Shown: one piece after another, positions 35,620 to 45,361 of the stretch
How positions within the stretch are numbered: the stretch's first letter is position 1
Layout: every line of letters begins with the position of its first letter
Source: an uncultured Porphyromonadaceae bacterium
GTDB taxonomy: Bacteria; Bacteroidota; Bacteroidia; Bacteroidales; Muribaculaceae
Length of the DNA stretch: 64,000 nucleotides
Reading direction: 5' to 3'
Assembly: GCA_900540205.1 (NCBI GenBank)
Contig: UQER01000006.1
Coordinates: 1-64,000, forward strand
Notes under the pieces: model-generated
The model's database searches: none
Seen by the model: only the letters and a program-made list of their open reading frames with translations
What the model was told of the DNA's origin: nothing
Made by a program: the position numbers and the translations under genes

Positions 35620-36870
35620 ATGCGACTTACTATTTTCGACATAGAAAACTGGAAAGAGATAGGTGCCACTCTTGCCCGCAACAAGACACGTACATTTCTC
35701 ACCGGATTCGGAATTTTCTGGGGTACGGCCATGCTTGCCATCCTGTTGGGGGGCGCACGCGGCGCCAAGGATCTGCTTATGCGCAATTTCGACGGCTTTG
35801 CCACTAACAGTGCTATTCTGTGGGCACAGCGAACGACCAAACCATATCACGGTAATGCAGAGCGACGCGCGTGGGATCTGGACCTGACCGACATGGCACG
35901 CCTGCGCGCAAACTTCCCCGAACTTCACACAATAACGCCAAGCTATCAGAGCGGTTCGTCAAGTTTTCAGAACACGCGCTATTCCATGTCGGGTTCGGTG
36001 CTTGGAGTGGAACCTGAATACGGAGAAGTGATGCTGCCGTCCATATTGTCGGGACGCTTCATAAATCAGGCCGATGTGGCGCTTGAACGCAAAGTGGCCA
36101 CAATCGGACAGAAAGTGGCAAACGAGCTGTTCCCTACCGACATGTCGCCCATCGGAAAAACTCTGCAGGTAAACGGCATCAGCTACACCGTTATAGGTGT
36201 GATGAGCCAGACAAGCGATATTCAGCTTGGTGGCAGACTTGATGAATCGGTGGCTATTCCCGCATCTACATTCCGAAGAGCATTCAAACGCGGCAACTCC
36301 ATTGATATGCTTATGGTTGTGGCTGGCAACGGCGTGAAAATTTCGTCACTTACCGACCGCATGCGCCACGTGGTCTATACGCGGCATTATATAGCGCCTG
36401 ACGATACTGGCGCCATGGAGCTGTTCGATATCTCCGAGCAGTTCGAGATGGTCGACAATCTGTTCACGGGCCTGTCGCTTCTGGCGCTTTTCATCGGTGT
36501 AAGTACGCTTCTCGCCGGTGTGATAGGTATCGGCAATATAATGTGGGTGATTGTCAAGGAGCGTACGCAGGAAATCGGCATACGTCGTGCCATCGGAGCC
36601 AAGCCCCGCGACATCATCGTGCAGATTCTGTCGGAAGGCGTCATGCTGACCGCGGTTGCCGGCCTTGGCGGAATCACGTTCGCAGCCATTGTGCTTGAAA
36701 TTGCGGAGATGCTGACGGCAAACGAAGTGTCTACGCCACAGTTCCAGATGAATATGTGGCAGGCTCTCACCATCATGCTCACATTCGGGGTGCTCGGCAC
36801 TCTCGCGGGGCTGGTGCCTGCAGCCAAAGCCATGCGCATCAAGCCTGTGGAGGCTCTTAACGATAAATGA
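35620..36870 (+). CDS. MacB-type ABC permease, second copy
   Basis: 416 residues with the same layout as the preceding permease and the same loop (KERTQEIGIRRAIGAKPRDIIVQI), but the periplasmic domains differ widely. The two C-termini are alike (AGLFPALKSLKIKPVEALRDE versus AGLVPAAKAMRIKPVEALNDK), pointing to an old duplication. It starts 27 bp after the first permease. A heterodimeric permease served by one ATPase is the natural reading. Confidence 0.92.
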   Translation: MRLTIFDIENWKEIGATLARNKTRTFLTGFGIFWGTAMLAILLGGARGAKDLLMRNFDGFATNSAILWAQRTTKPYHGNAERRAWDLDLTDMARLRANFPELHTITPSYQSGSSSFQNTRYSMSGSVLGVEPEYGEVMLPSILSGRFINQADVALERKVATIGQKVANELFPTDMSPIGKTLQVNGISYTVIGVMSQTSDIQLGGRLDESVAIPASTFRRAFKRGNSIDMLMVVAGNGVKISSLTDRMRHVVYTRHYIAPDDTGAMELFDISEQFEMVDNLFTGLSLLALFIGVSTLLAGVIGIGNIMWVIVKERTQEIGIRRAIGAKPRDIIVQILSEGVMLTAVAGLGGITFAAIVLEIAEMLTANEVSTPQFQMNMWQALTIMLTFGVLGTLAGLVPAAKAMRIKPVEALNDK

Positions 36871-36923
36871 AAATAGATTCAACTGTTTGTACATAAAAGA
36901 ATAATAACTGATAAATTCATCAT

Positions 36924-38024
36924 ATGAAAAAGTTTTTCAAGATTCTGCTGTGGATTGTGGTAGCTGCCATCTTCATCGGCACATTCGTGTTTCTCTATCT
37001 CAATTCAAAACCCAAAGATGTGAAATATGAGATTGTGAAACCCACAACCGAAACAATCGAGCGCACAACGGTGCTGACGGGAAAAATTGAACCACGCGAC
37101 GAGATTGAAATCAAGCCTCAGATCTCAGGTATCATCAGTGAGGTGCTTGTTGAGGCCGGTGACCATGTAAAGGCCGGTGATATTCTTGCAAAAATTCAGG
37201 TCGTTCCGGAGGAAACACAATTGTCGTCGGCCGAAAGCCGCGTAAATATTGCCCGCATCTCATTGGAAGAGAGCCGTCTGACATATGAACGAACCAAAGC
37301 TCTGTTCGACAAGAAATATGAAAGCCGCGAAAAATATGAGACAGATCTGGCTGCGTATAAACGTGCGAAGCAGGAACTTGCACAGGCCGAGGATCAGTTG
37401 AACATCGTTCGCGAGGGTGTGTCGGCACTTAATGCACAGGGAAGCAACACTCTGGTTCGTTCCACAGTGACAGGCGTTGTGCTTGAAGTGCCTATCAAGG
37501 TGGGTAGCTCGGTTATCCAGGCCAACACGTTCAACGACGGTACGACCGTGGCCAAAGTGGCAGATATGACCGACCTCATTTTCAAGGGGAAAGTAGATGA
37601 GACCGAGGTAGACCTCCTTACTGAAGGGATGGATGTGCGTATTTCAGTAGGTGCCGTGGCAGGATCCGATTACCACGCCGTGATTGAGAAAATCGCCCCT
37701 ATGGCAACAGACGACAACGGAACCAACACATTCGAGGTGAAGGCAGCACTGAACATAGAGGATACCTCAAAACTTCGTGCCGGCTACAGTGCCAACGCCA
37801 CAGTAATCCTTGAGAAAGCCGACAGCGTGATGGCCGTGCCGGAACGTGTGGTGGAATATCAGGGCGACAGTGCATTCGTGTATGTGCTCAAGGACAGCGT
37901 AGGTGCGCAGCAGTTTGACCGTGTGGCATTGAAAACCGGTGTATCGGACGGTATTAATGTTGAAGTAAAGGAATCAGGTGTCAATGCGGCATCCGGATTG
38001 CGCGGAAATGAAATCAAGGAATAA
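36924..38024 (+). CDS. periplasmic adaptor protein, HlyD/MacA type
   Basis: The membrane-fusion protein linking the inner-membrane permeases to the outer-membrane channel. It has 366 residues with one N-terminal membrane anchor (about 5-27), a split biotinyl-lipoyl domain (GKIEPRDEIEIKPQISGIISEVLVEAGDHVKAGDILAKI, and later STVTGVVLEVPIKVGSSV), a coiled-coil hairpin between them (about 95-160), and a beta-barrel domain (GKVDETEVDLLTEGMDVRISVGA). It lies 53 bp after the second permease and 30 bp before the TolC-like gene. Confidence 0.93.
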   Translation: MKKFFKILLWIVVAAIFIGTFVFLYLNSKPKDVKYEIVKPTTETIERTTVLTGKIEPRDEIEIKPQISGIISEVLVEAGDHVKAGDILAKIQVVPEETQLSSAESRVNIARISLEESRLTYERTKALFDKKYESREKYETDLAAYKRAKQELAQAEDQLNIVREGVSALNAQGSNTLVRSTVTGVVLEVPIKVGSSVIQANTFNDGTTVAKVADMTDLIFKGKVDETEVDLLTEGMDVRISVGAVAGSDYHAVIEKIAPMATDDNGTNTFEVKAALNIEDTSKLRAGYSANATVILEKADSVMAVPERVVEYQGDSAFVYVLKDSVGAQQFDRVALKTGVSDGINVEVKESGVNAASGLRGNEIKE

Positions 38025-38054
38025 GAAAAACAGTAAAGCAACATATAAATTGAT

Positions 38055-39356
38055 ATGAAAGCCTTTTTGTTAGCAGCTTCCGTATGCATCGTCTGCACCG
38101 GTTCGGCCGTGGCAGAACAGTGGAATCTTGACCGGTGTGTGGCCTACGCCCATGAACACAACATTTCGGTGCAGCAGAGCAAACTGCAGATTATGTCGGG
38201 CGATCTGGAAGTTACCGAAGCCAAGGACCGCTTCCTCCCGAACGTCAGTGCCTCGGCTTCGCAAAGCTTTAGCTTCGGGCGTGGTCTGACGGCAGAAAAT
38301 ACATATGCCGACCGTAACACATCTTCATTCCAGTGGGGGGCGAACCTGAATCTGCCGCTGTTTCAGGGATTGTCGGAGTACCGTCAGCTGAAAGTGGCGA
38401 AATCGAATCTGCAGAAACTCCTCTACGATTATGAGGCGGCCAAAGATAATGTTACCCTGAATGTCATAAGCAGTTACCTTCAGGTGCTCTACGCAAAGGA
38501 GGTGCTTGAAAGCTCGCGTTCGCAGCTTGATTACTCCACATATGAGGTGGAGCGTCAGAAAGCATTGGTTGAAGCGGGAAAAGTTGCCGAGGCCGACCTT
38601 TATGATGCCGAATCGCAGCAGGCAACGGATCGACTTCAGGTTGTGACAGCCGAGAACGATGTGCAGACCGCACTGGTGGAGCTTGCAAACCTTCTTCAGC
38701 TCCCCACCGCAGTTGGGTTCGACATCACCCCTATTGATGAGGGCGAACCCATAATCCCCACGGCCGATGCCGTGTTCAATGCCGCATTGGTGCATAACAA
38801 CTCGATTCTCGCCTCACGGCAGAGCATTGAGGTGGCCGACAGGAATATCTCCCTTGCGAAAACAGGATACATCCCTACCCTGAGTTTCGGCGCCAACGTG
38901 GGGTCGAGTTACTATACCGTCGGCGGAATGCCTCACGAATCGTTCGGCGACCAGATGCGACACAATTACTCCACTTATATCGGTGTAAACCTGTCGATAC
39001 CTATCTTCAATGCGTTTTCCACGCGCAACAGCGTGCGCCGTGCCAAAATCCAGAAAATTCAGGCTGAACTTGCGCTCGACCAGACCGAGACCGACCTGTT
39101 CCGCACCATTCAGCTCGCCTATTATCAGGCCCGCGGAGCCCGCGACAAATATTTCACCTCGAAAGAGACGCTTGAGAAAACACGCCTCTCGTTTGAAGCC
39201 ACGCAGGAGAAGTACAATCTCGGACGTTCAACTCCTGCGGAATTCGAGATAGCCAAAAACAATCTGTTCCGCACGGAAGTGAATTCCATTCAGGCGCATT
39301 ATGAGTATCTTCTGCGCCACCGCATACTGGAGTTCTACCGCAGCAATCATCTTTAA
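38055..39356 (+). CDS. TolC-family outer-membrane efflux channel
   Basis: 433 residues with a signal peptide (about 1-20). It shows the two-fold repeated TolC layout of long helices and short barrel strands (WNLDRCVAYAHEHNISVQQSKLQ at the start of the mature protein; KIQKIQAELALDQTETDLFRTIQLAYYQARGARDKY in the second half). It completes a tripartite ATPase-permease-adaptor-channel exporter, with the whole route from inner membrane to outside encoded in one operon. Substrates of MacAB-TolC relatives include macrolides, lipopeptides and peptide toxins; the substrate here is unknown. A strong terminator follows. Confidence 0.93.
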   Translation: MKAFLLAASVCIVCTGSAVAEQWNLDRCVAYAHEHNISVQQSKLQIMSGDLEVTEAKDRFLPNVSASASQSFSFGRGLTAENTYADRNTSSFQWGANLNLPLFQGLSEYRQLKVAKSNLQKLLYDYEAAKDNVTLNVISSYLQVLYAKEVLESSRSQLDYSTYEVERQKALVEAGKVAEADLYDAESQQATDRLQVVTAENDVQTALVELANLLQLPTAVGFDITPIDEGEPIIPTADAVFNAALVHNNSILASRQSIEVADRNISLAKTGYIPTLSFGANVGSSYYTVGGMPHESFGDQMRHNYSTYIGVNLSIPIFNAFSTRNSVRRAKIQKIQAELALDQTETDLFRTIQLAYYQARGARDKYFTSKETLEKTRLSFEATQEKYNLGRSTPAEFEIAKNNLFRTEVNSIQAHYEYLLRHRILEFYRSNHL

Positions 39357-39366
39357 ACAAGTCAGT

Positions 39367-39417
39367 ACCAGCCTGATTCGCGTGCCTGCACCGGCCCGAA
39401 TCAGGCTGGTGTCTTTT
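39367..39417 (+). terminator. intrinsic terminator of the efflux operon
   Basis: A 14-bp perfect stem (39367-39380 with 39397-39410) followed by GTCTTTT. Confidence 0.87.
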
Positions 39418-39497
39418 GTGGCGTCACTATCCGGCGATAAGCTGATGTAGTGCTGAAATTAATCTGTGAATCCGACATGGTAATTTGTAAAAAAAGT

Positions 39498-39505
39498 TAA
39501 CTTTG
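39498..39505 (+). promoter_or_regulatory. -7 box for the TlpA-like gene
   Basis: TAACTTTG, a full -7 match, 49 bp before the ATG at 39555. No -33 box is obvious. Confidence 0.5.
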
Positions 39506-39554
39506 TGATTTGACAATCAAGTTCTAATACCTAATTCAGATACAATATAGTTTT

Positions 39555-41456
39555 ATGAATAATCTGTTTAAGACCGTTGCATTGACGGCAATGCTGTGCA
39601 CCGTAAGTTGCACGCATTTCAATAACAGAGGCACTGTTGAACGGCCATTCATTGAAAGTGCTAACACGGAGTTCCTCTCGTTTACCAAAGTGGAATTGAC
39701 GGATTCATCAACGGTGCTTCATGCCGTGGTGCATTATTTCCCGGATTATTGGATCAGCATACCATCGTCGGCAGCTATCATTGCCGGAGGTGATACCCTT
39801 AAAATTCAGTCGGCCGACGGTATCGAGCTTGACAAACAGTTCTGGATGCCCGATTCCGGAGTAACTCATTTCACTCTCGCATTTCCTCCGGTTCCTTCGT
39901 ATGTGAAGGCTATCGATTTCAGTACGTTTGAGGAAGAGAAGGGCTGGGTCCTCTATGGCATAGACCTGACAGGTAAGCCCGGGAAACCGTCGCGGTTCAA
40001 CGAGATTCCGTCGGAACTTCTCAGTGAGGAGGTGACAACGGAATGGCCGGGCGTGGTGCTTGACACCGATTCCGTGACGGTAAATATCCATCTTGTGGGT
40101 TATCGTCCTGAAATGGGGTCCGATATCAAATATTTCCTTTACAGCATGGATGGAGAGCGGATTCAGGGAGCCTCACTGCCGCTCGACAGTCTGGGTAATG
40201 CCACATTCAAGGATGTGATTTCCGGACCCTCGATTTTGTGGACAACAATTGTGGGAGAATTCCGGCTCTTTACCGATGCAATCCTTGCTCCCGGTGAAAC
40301 AATTGAATTCTGGGGAGATATGACGGCCAGCGGACGCCGCAATATGGAAATTCGCGGAGACAGTGTTCCCAACCGCCCGAAATTCTATGCTACCGGAAAA
40401 TACGGACCGCTGAAACATGCGTTGCAGCTGAGCGACGACGGCATGTATGCGCTTGATATATATTCCGAGGGGTTCGCCGACTATCATATGTCGCCTGAGG
40501 AATATCTCGATATGATTCTTTCCCGGCATGCCACGTTGCAGGATTCTATCAAGGCATCGGATATGAGCCCGATTGCAAAAAGAATGAGACAGACAGAGCT
40601 TGATGCGAGCCTGATTGTTGCGGTAAGCAGTGCTCCCGGCATTTACCGTCAGGACTACAGGGTCAAACATGGCGGGTGGTCTACTCCGGTTCCTCCCGAC
40701 AGTGCTAAGATTGAATTTACAGACGAACAGTTGAGGCGAGTGGCTGGGAAAGTGAATCTGAACAACCCCGATTATCTGTTGCTCGATAATTTCGGCCCGC
40801 GTGAGCTTTCCGATAATGGATCAATGTGGAACAAGGCCGGGGCCGACGGGCGTCTGCTGGCGGAGCTTGAAAGCTATACAGCGGCATCGGAGGCAGCCAA
40901 ATCCGGCAAACTTACAGACGAGCAGCTTGAGGGGTTAAGAAAGTTGAGCACTCCGTTCTACGCTAAAGCCGTGGAATACCGCCGCGACCGCATGGCTGCC
41001 GTTATGAGGAGCGAGGCTGCCAAACTTATTGTTCCTACCCCTGATGTGGCGCCCGACAAACTTCTGGATGCCATCGTGGCTCCCCATAAGGGGAAAGTGG
41101 TTCTGGTCGACCTTTGGAACACATGGTGCGGACCATGCCGTGCTGCCATCAAGGAGAATGAGCCGCTGAAAGATAGCGAACTGTCGTCCGACGATATCGT
41201 TTGGGTATATGTCGCTGATGACTCGTCGCCCATTGAATCATATCTTGAGATGATTCCGGATATACGTGGCATACATTACCGCCTGATGCCCGAACAGATT
41301 TCGGCCATCCGTTCACGGTTCGGGGTTGACGGTATCCCCTACTACATTCTCGTCGGCCGCGACGGCAAGGCTGAGGGACGTCCTGACCTTCGCGACCACG
41401 ACAAATACAGGAAGGCGATACTCGACGCCGTAGCAAAAAATAACAGCAGTTTATAA
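39555..41456 (+). CDS. TlpA-like thiol-disulfide oxidoreductase lipoprotein
   Basis: A 633-residue lipoprotein. The signal peptide ends in a lipobox-like TVSC (lipidated Cys about residue 18). A long, mostly beta N-terminal region (about 20-250, with DUF4369-like sequence around GERIQGASLPLDSLGNATF) and a helical middle precede a C-terminal thioredoxin domain with WCGPC at residues 524-528. Related Bacteroidetes proteins are anchored in an envelope membrane and reduce or isomerise disulfides of exported proteins, for example in cytochrome c maturation or stress. The partners here are unknown; the gene stands alone. Confidence 0.87.
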   Translation: MNNLFKTVALTAMLCTVSCTHFNNRGTVERPFIESANTEFLSFTKVELTDSSTVLHAVVHYFPDYWISIPSSAAIIAGGDTLKIQSADGIELDKQFWMPDSGVTHFTLAFPPVPSYVKAIDFSTFEEEKGWVLYGIDLTGKPGKPSRFNEIPSELLSEEVTTEWPGVVLDTDSVTVNIHLVGYRPEMGSDIKYFLYSMDGERIQGASLPLDSLGNATFKDVISGPSILWTTIVGEFRLFTDAILAPGETIEFWGDMTASGRRNMEIRGDSVPNRPKFYATGKYGPLKHALQLSDDGMYALDIYSEGFADYHMSPEEYLDMILSRHATLQDSIKASDMSPIAKRMRQTELDASLIVAVSSAPGIYRQDYRVKHGGWSTPVPPDSAKIEFTDEQLRRVAGKVNLNNPDYLLLDNFGPRELSDNGSMWNKAGADGRLLAELESYTAASEAAKSGKLTDEQLEGLRKLSTPFYAKAVEYRRDRMAAVMRSEAAKLIVPTPDVAPDKLLDAIVAPHKGKVVLVDLWNTWCGPCRAAIKENEPLKDSELSSDDIVWVYVADDSSPIESYLEMIPDIRGIHYRLMPEQISAIRSRFGVDGIPYYILVGRDGKAEGRPDLRDHDKYRKAILDAVAKNNSSL

Positions 41457-41461
41457 ATCAG

Positions 41462-41540
41462 GACTTCGGACAGATTCCCCGCGATTCATGCGCCACTATG
41501 GCCTGAATCAGAAGCGGAATTTCTGTCCGGAGTCATTTTG
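41462..41540 (+). terminator. long-loop terminator-like hairpin
   Basis: A 13-bp stem with one G-U pair (41462-41474 with 41522-41534) around a 47-nt loop, followed by CATTTTG. It is weaker than the others because of the loop. Confidence 0.45.
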
Positions 41541-41641
41541 TTCGAAGATTCTTTCTACGTTTTATTGAGTAGATATTAAAATCGTGAAATAGTCCATCTA
41601 TTTACCGGGCAATATCCATTTTATACGAAGTGTTGTTTGGC

Positions 41642-41649
41642 TAATTTTG
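41642..41649 (+). promoter_or_regulatory. -7 box for the GH97 gene
   Basis: TAATTTTG, a full -7 match, 34 bp before the ATG at 41684. Confidence 0.5.
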
Positions 41650-41683
41650 CTGTACACTAACCTAACATCATTCTCACATTCTC

Positions 41684-43708
41684 ATGAAAAAACTGTTATT
41701 TGTGCTTCCCGGTGTTCTACTGTCAGCGGCCCTGCCGTCGGCGGCTAAAACCTATGAGGTAAAATCGCCCGACAAGGCCTACACTTTGTCGGTGAAGGCC
41801 GGCGAAGGTCCCACCACATATTCGGTGGACTACAAGGGTAAGAAAATCATTGAAAATTCGGTGATCGGAATTATTGAGGCCAATGGCAATCAGATTGGTG
41901 ACGGGAAAGTGACGTCGTCTGAAAAGGATTCCAACAGAGGCGTGATAAACGTACCAGTTGGCAAAAACAGCACGCTGACTGACAATTACAATGAACTCAC
42001 CCTCGGTTATGATGGCGGTGATTACAAGCTCACACTCCGCGCATACGATGAAGGTGTGGCATTCCGCTGGACCCTCAACTATCCTCGTGAAATCACTGTT
42101 GCAACCGAGCTGTTCGATGTCGACTTCGGTAAGGGGCCCGTGAAGGTGTTCTATCCGCAGTGCGAGTCAAACACCCTGACCGAATATGACAGGAAGCGTC
42201 AGCCCCATCAGGTTTATCAGGCTTACCGCAATTTCGAACGTGCATACATAGAATACGACAGCATCGCAGCTATTCCCGACAGTATCATCAGCACCACCCC
42301 GGCTCTGTTCGCTCTTCCGGGCGGGAAAATTAAGGTGGCCGTTACCGAAGCCAATACCTATGACTATCCCGGTCTGTATCTGCAGCCCGACAAGGGCGAA
42401 AAAGTGCATGGCCACTGGGCAGCATATCCCATATATGTGCTTGATGAAAATGCAGAAGATAACGACAAGTATTTCTCCATGCACTTGGTTGAAACCCGCG
42501 AGGAATACATCGCCCGCATCAATGGATGCCGCACTCTCCCCTGGCGTGTGTTCATAGCCTCCGAACGCGATATCGACCTGCTCAACAACGAACTGGTGTA
42601 CCGTTTGGCCGATCCTTGTGAGATTGAAGACGTCAGCTGGATCAAAACCGGTGCAAGTGCCTGGGAATGGTGGCATAAAGCCATGCTCGAGGGCGTTGAT
42701 TTCCCTGTAGGAAAGAAGCACCTCACTTATGAGCTCTATAAGTATTATGTAGACTGGGCTGCCAAGAATGGCATACCATATCTTACTCTCGATGCAGGAT
42801 GGTCGGAGGACTATATCGCCCAACTTTGCGATTACGCAGCTAAAAAAGGCGTGGGTATCATTGTTTGGACATGGGTTACCTGCCCCATCGAAGCTCCCTA
42901 CGATTGGGTTAAGAAGATGAAATCGTACGGCGTTTCCGGTGCCAAGATTGACTTCTTTGAGCGCAATGACCAGGTGGCCATGCGTTGGGAGCGTCAGCTT
43001 GCCAAGCGTCTGGCGGACGAAAAAATGGTTGTACTTTTCCACGGTTGCCCCGTTCCAGTAGGTCTCAACAGGACTTTCCCCAACGTGCTCGGTTATGAAG
43101 CCAACCGCGGTCAGGAATGCAACTTCTGGGACCATACTATTTCGCCCCGTCATCACTGCACATTCCCCTATATCCGTCTGCTCGTAGGTCCCACCGACTT
43201 TACTCCCGGTTCGCTGCGTCAGGTGACTGAAGAAGATTTCCGCCCCATCGACATCGATGACACACCCCCTATGTCGCGTGGTACCGTCGCTCATGAAATG
43301 GCACTGTTTGTAGTCCTTGATCAGGGTATCGCCTCAATTTGCGACTCCCCCACAGAGTATGCAAAATATCCGGCTCTCGAGAAGTTCGTTTCGACAGTTC
43401 CTACGACATGGAATGAGACACGTCCCCTCGATGGCGAGGTTGGTGAACACATCCTCACTGCCAAACGCAAAGGCGACAACTGGTATATCGGCGCCATCAC
43501 ATCCGACAATGCGCGCAATTACAATGTCAAGCTTGATTTCCTTCCCGAAGGGAAAGACTTTGACGCAGAGATAATTGCTGACAATGCTGATTCGGAGGCT
43601 CATCCCCGTCGTTATGATGTGATCAAACGTCCCGTCAAGCGAGGTGACACTCTTCCGTTAGCACTGGTAAAAGGAGGTGGTGCTGTAGTGCGTCTGACGC
43701 CAAGATAA
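41684..43708 (+). CDS. GH97 glycoside hydrolase (alpha-glucosidase/alpha-galactosidase type)
   Basis: A 674-residue periplasmic enzyme with a signal peptide (about 1-21). An N-terminal super-sandwich domain (YEVKSPDKAYTLSVKAGEG...) is followed by a TIM barrel (about 300-570: YLTLDAGWSEDY, GVSGAKIDFFERNDQVAM, NVLGYEANRGQE) and a C-terminal beta domain ending in GGGAVVRLTPR. This is the SusB family layout. GH97 splits into inverting alpha-glucosidases and retaining alpha-galactosidases; the Asp of KIDFF sits where retaining enzymes have their nucleophile, but I cannot settle the mechanism by eye. No TonB/SusD pair is adjacent, so it may process oligosaccharides imported by another locus. Confidence 0.93.
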   Translation: MKKLLFVLPGVLLSAALPSAAKTYEVKSPDKAYTLSVKAGEGPTTYSVDYKGKKIIENSVIGIIEANGNQIGDGKVTSSEKDSNRGVINVPVGKNSTLTDNYNELTLGYDGGDYKLTLRAYDEGVAFRWTLNYPREITVATELFDVDFGKGPVKVFYPQCESNTLTEYDRKRQPHQVYQAYRNFERAYIEYDSIAAIPDSIISTTPALFALPGGKIKVAVTEANTYDYPGLYLQPDKGEKVHGHWAAYPIYVLDENAEDNDKYFSMHLVETREEYIARINGCRTLPWRVFIASERDIDLLNNELVYRLADPCEIEDVSWIKTGASAWEWWHKAMLEGVDFPVGKKHLTYELYKYYVDWAAKNGIPYLTLDAGWSEDYIAQLCDYAAKKGVGIIVWTWVTCPIEAPYDWVKKMKSYGVSGAKIDFFERNDQVAMRWERQLAKRLADEKMVVLFHGCPVPVGLNRTFPNVLGYEANRGQECNFWDHTISPRHHCTFPYIRLLVGPTDFTPGSLRQVTEEDFRPIDIDDTPPMSRGTVAHEMALFVVLDQGIASICDSPTEYAKYPALEKFVSTVPTTWNETRPLDGEVGEHILTAKRKGDNWYIGAITSDNARNYNVKLDFLPEGKDFDAEIIADNADSEAHPRRYDVIKRPVKRGDTLPLALVKGGGAVVRLTPR

Positions 43709-44036
43709 TGTAAATTCCTCTATTGATATAATCCGATCCAATGCGATTCCGAGCGCTGTGTCAGAATTTTGGCACAGCGCTTCGATTTTATCCCTAATGG
43801 GGATAGTGCTACCTGTTGCGGTTTTGTTGCGTTTTTGAGGTATTTACCCAATTGCTTGCATGACATAGGATTAATGATTGAACACAAAAATGATGCATTT
43901 AAAATCGTGTCATTAAGCAATATATATTCAGGCATTTGTTCTACCTTTATCCTGAAAATTCAGCAGTTTGTCCTGAAACGGAAATGAACGTGAATCATTA
44001 ATCACATAACTCTTGGTTTCTATAATAACTCTATCC
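43709..44036 (+). other. 328-bp intergenic stretch with a terminator hairpin
   Basis: A hairpin (AGCGCTGTG 43752-43760 with CACAGCGCT 43773-43781, then CGATTTTA) probably ends the GH97 transcript. The remaining AT-rich sequence contains no full -7 consensus and no credible gene, so the promoter of the following hydrolase was not identified. Confidence 0.6.
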
Positions 44037-45116
44037 ATGAAATTTAAAAGATTATTTGCGGCTGCGTTGATTGTGATTGCAGCCATGCCTATGGCCTTTG
44101 CATCAGAGAATGTGCAGTATGTGCCCGGTAAGAATCTAACCCTGATCGGCAAGCTCATGACTACGCCCGACCGTTACGCCCGTGTAGATACACTTAAATA
44201 TGACGGATTCACCGCCTATCAGCGGCAGTATCTTAACCAGACGCCGGCGGGGCTCGCGCTCGTGTTTACTACTGACAGCCGCGAAATTCTCCTTAATTTT
44301 GACTATAAAAAACGTATGTCGGGTTACAATACCAATAATATCGCATTTGCCGGAGGAGACCTCTATATACGCCGGGATGGCAAATGGCTGTATGCAGGAT
44401 CCGGAGTCCCTTCAGAGGAAGGCAAACCGGTGAAGTTGGTTGCGAATATGGCGCCCGGTGAAAAGGAATGTCTGTTGTATCTCCCTCTGCGCAGCATAAT
44501 AGATGAGGTGTATGTAGGCGTTGATTCCGGCGCAAAAATCACGTCTGCGCCCAATCCATTCAATCGCAAGGTGGTGTTCTGGGGCTCAAGCTTCACACAC
44601 GGCACAAGCTCTAACCGTCCGGGTATGCCTTATCCGCTGCAGTTTCAGCGTGCCACCGGACTTGATGTCCGTTCACTCGGCGTGAGCGGCAACTCAAAAC
44701 TCCAGCAGAGCTATGCGCGGGTGTTGGCCGACACTGAGGCTGACGCATTTGTGTTTGATGCCTTCTCCAATCCGAAGGCGCCAGAAATCAGGGAATTGTT
44801 TGCTGAATTTGTCAAGACTATCCGAGCCAAGCATCCCACAACACCTCTTATTTTCCAGCAAACCATCTATCGAGGCGGCCGAAATTTCAATACCGCACTC
44901 GATCGCAGCGAGACTGAAAAAATGGCGGCGGCTGAAGAGGTGGTGCGCAAGGCCATGGAAACGGATCCCAACATCTATCTCATTTACCCGGTGGCCGACA
45001 CGGATGGCTCTTCCTGCACCGACAAAACCCATCCTTCCGATCTGGGCTATTACAACTGGGCAGAATCAATCCGGCAGCCCATCCTCGAAATTCTCTCTCG
45101 CTATCCTGCAAAGTAA
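44037..45116 (+). CDS. secreted SGNH/GDSL-family hydrolase
   Basis: A protein of about 359 residues with a signal peptide (MKFKRLFAAALIVIAAMPMAFA). It has an N-terminal beta-sandwich (about 25-180, LALVFTTDSREILLNFDYKKRMSG) and a C-terminal SGNH hydrolase domain. The catalytic Ser block is FWGSSFTHGTSSNRPGMPY (GSS in the GDS position), block II is SLGVSGNSKLQQS, and the C-terminal DKTHPSDLGYYNW supplies the Asp and His. The family removes acyl groups from sugars or cleaves esters; two-domain forms in Bacteroidetes are often carbohydrate acetyl-esterases. Its place after GH97 suggests work on decorated glycans. Start at 44037. Confidence 0.88.
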   Translation: MKFKRLFAAALIVIAAMPMAFASENVQYVPGKNLTLIGKLMTTPDRYARVDTLKYDGFTAYQRQYLNQTPAGLALVFTTDSREILLNFDYKKRMSGYNTNNIAFAGGDLYIRRDGKWLYAGSGVPSEEGKPVKLVANMAPGEKECLLYLPLRSIIDEVYVGVDSGAKITSAPNPFNRKVVFWGSSFTHGTSSNRPGMPYPLQFQRATGLDVRSLGVSGNSKLQQSYARVLADTEADAFVFDAFSNPKAPEIRELFAEFVKTIRAKHPTTPLIFQQTIYRGGRNFNTALDRSETEKMAAAEEVVRKAMETDPNIYLIYPVADTDGSSCTDKTHPSDLGYYNWAESIRQPILEILSRYPAK

Positions 45117-45250
45117 GTTGAGCTGACCATACTTGTATCAGGCAAATCAGCCTGCGTTTTATAGGGAGTCCATAAAAGATTCCTCACTTTGGTACAATTC
45201 AATTTTCGTCCAGCCATCTTCGAAAACGGGGAAATTCCGGTTCAACCTAA

Positions 45251-45293
45251 AATCCATAAACTATGATTTTATTTAAATCGTAGTTTATGGATT
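45251..45293. repeat. 19-bp AT-rich inverted repeat with 5-nt loop
   Basis: Arms 45251-45269 and 45275-45293 are complementary apart from one G-T pair. It has too little GC and no T-run for an ordinary terminator. It lies between the SGNH hydrolase gene and a small membrane-protein gene, so it could be an operator, a recombinase site or an RNA hairpin. Confidence 0.7.
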
Positions 45294-45361
45294 GACTTAT
45301 TGCAACTTCTTTACAATTAGTTGTGTCTAATAGATAGAACCAACCAAACGACATGTTACCA

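Noticed and set aside
42167..43294. 375-residue open frame on the reverse strand inside the GH97 gene
   Set aside because: Shadow frame without start context or family similarity; the forward GH97 frame has all motifs.
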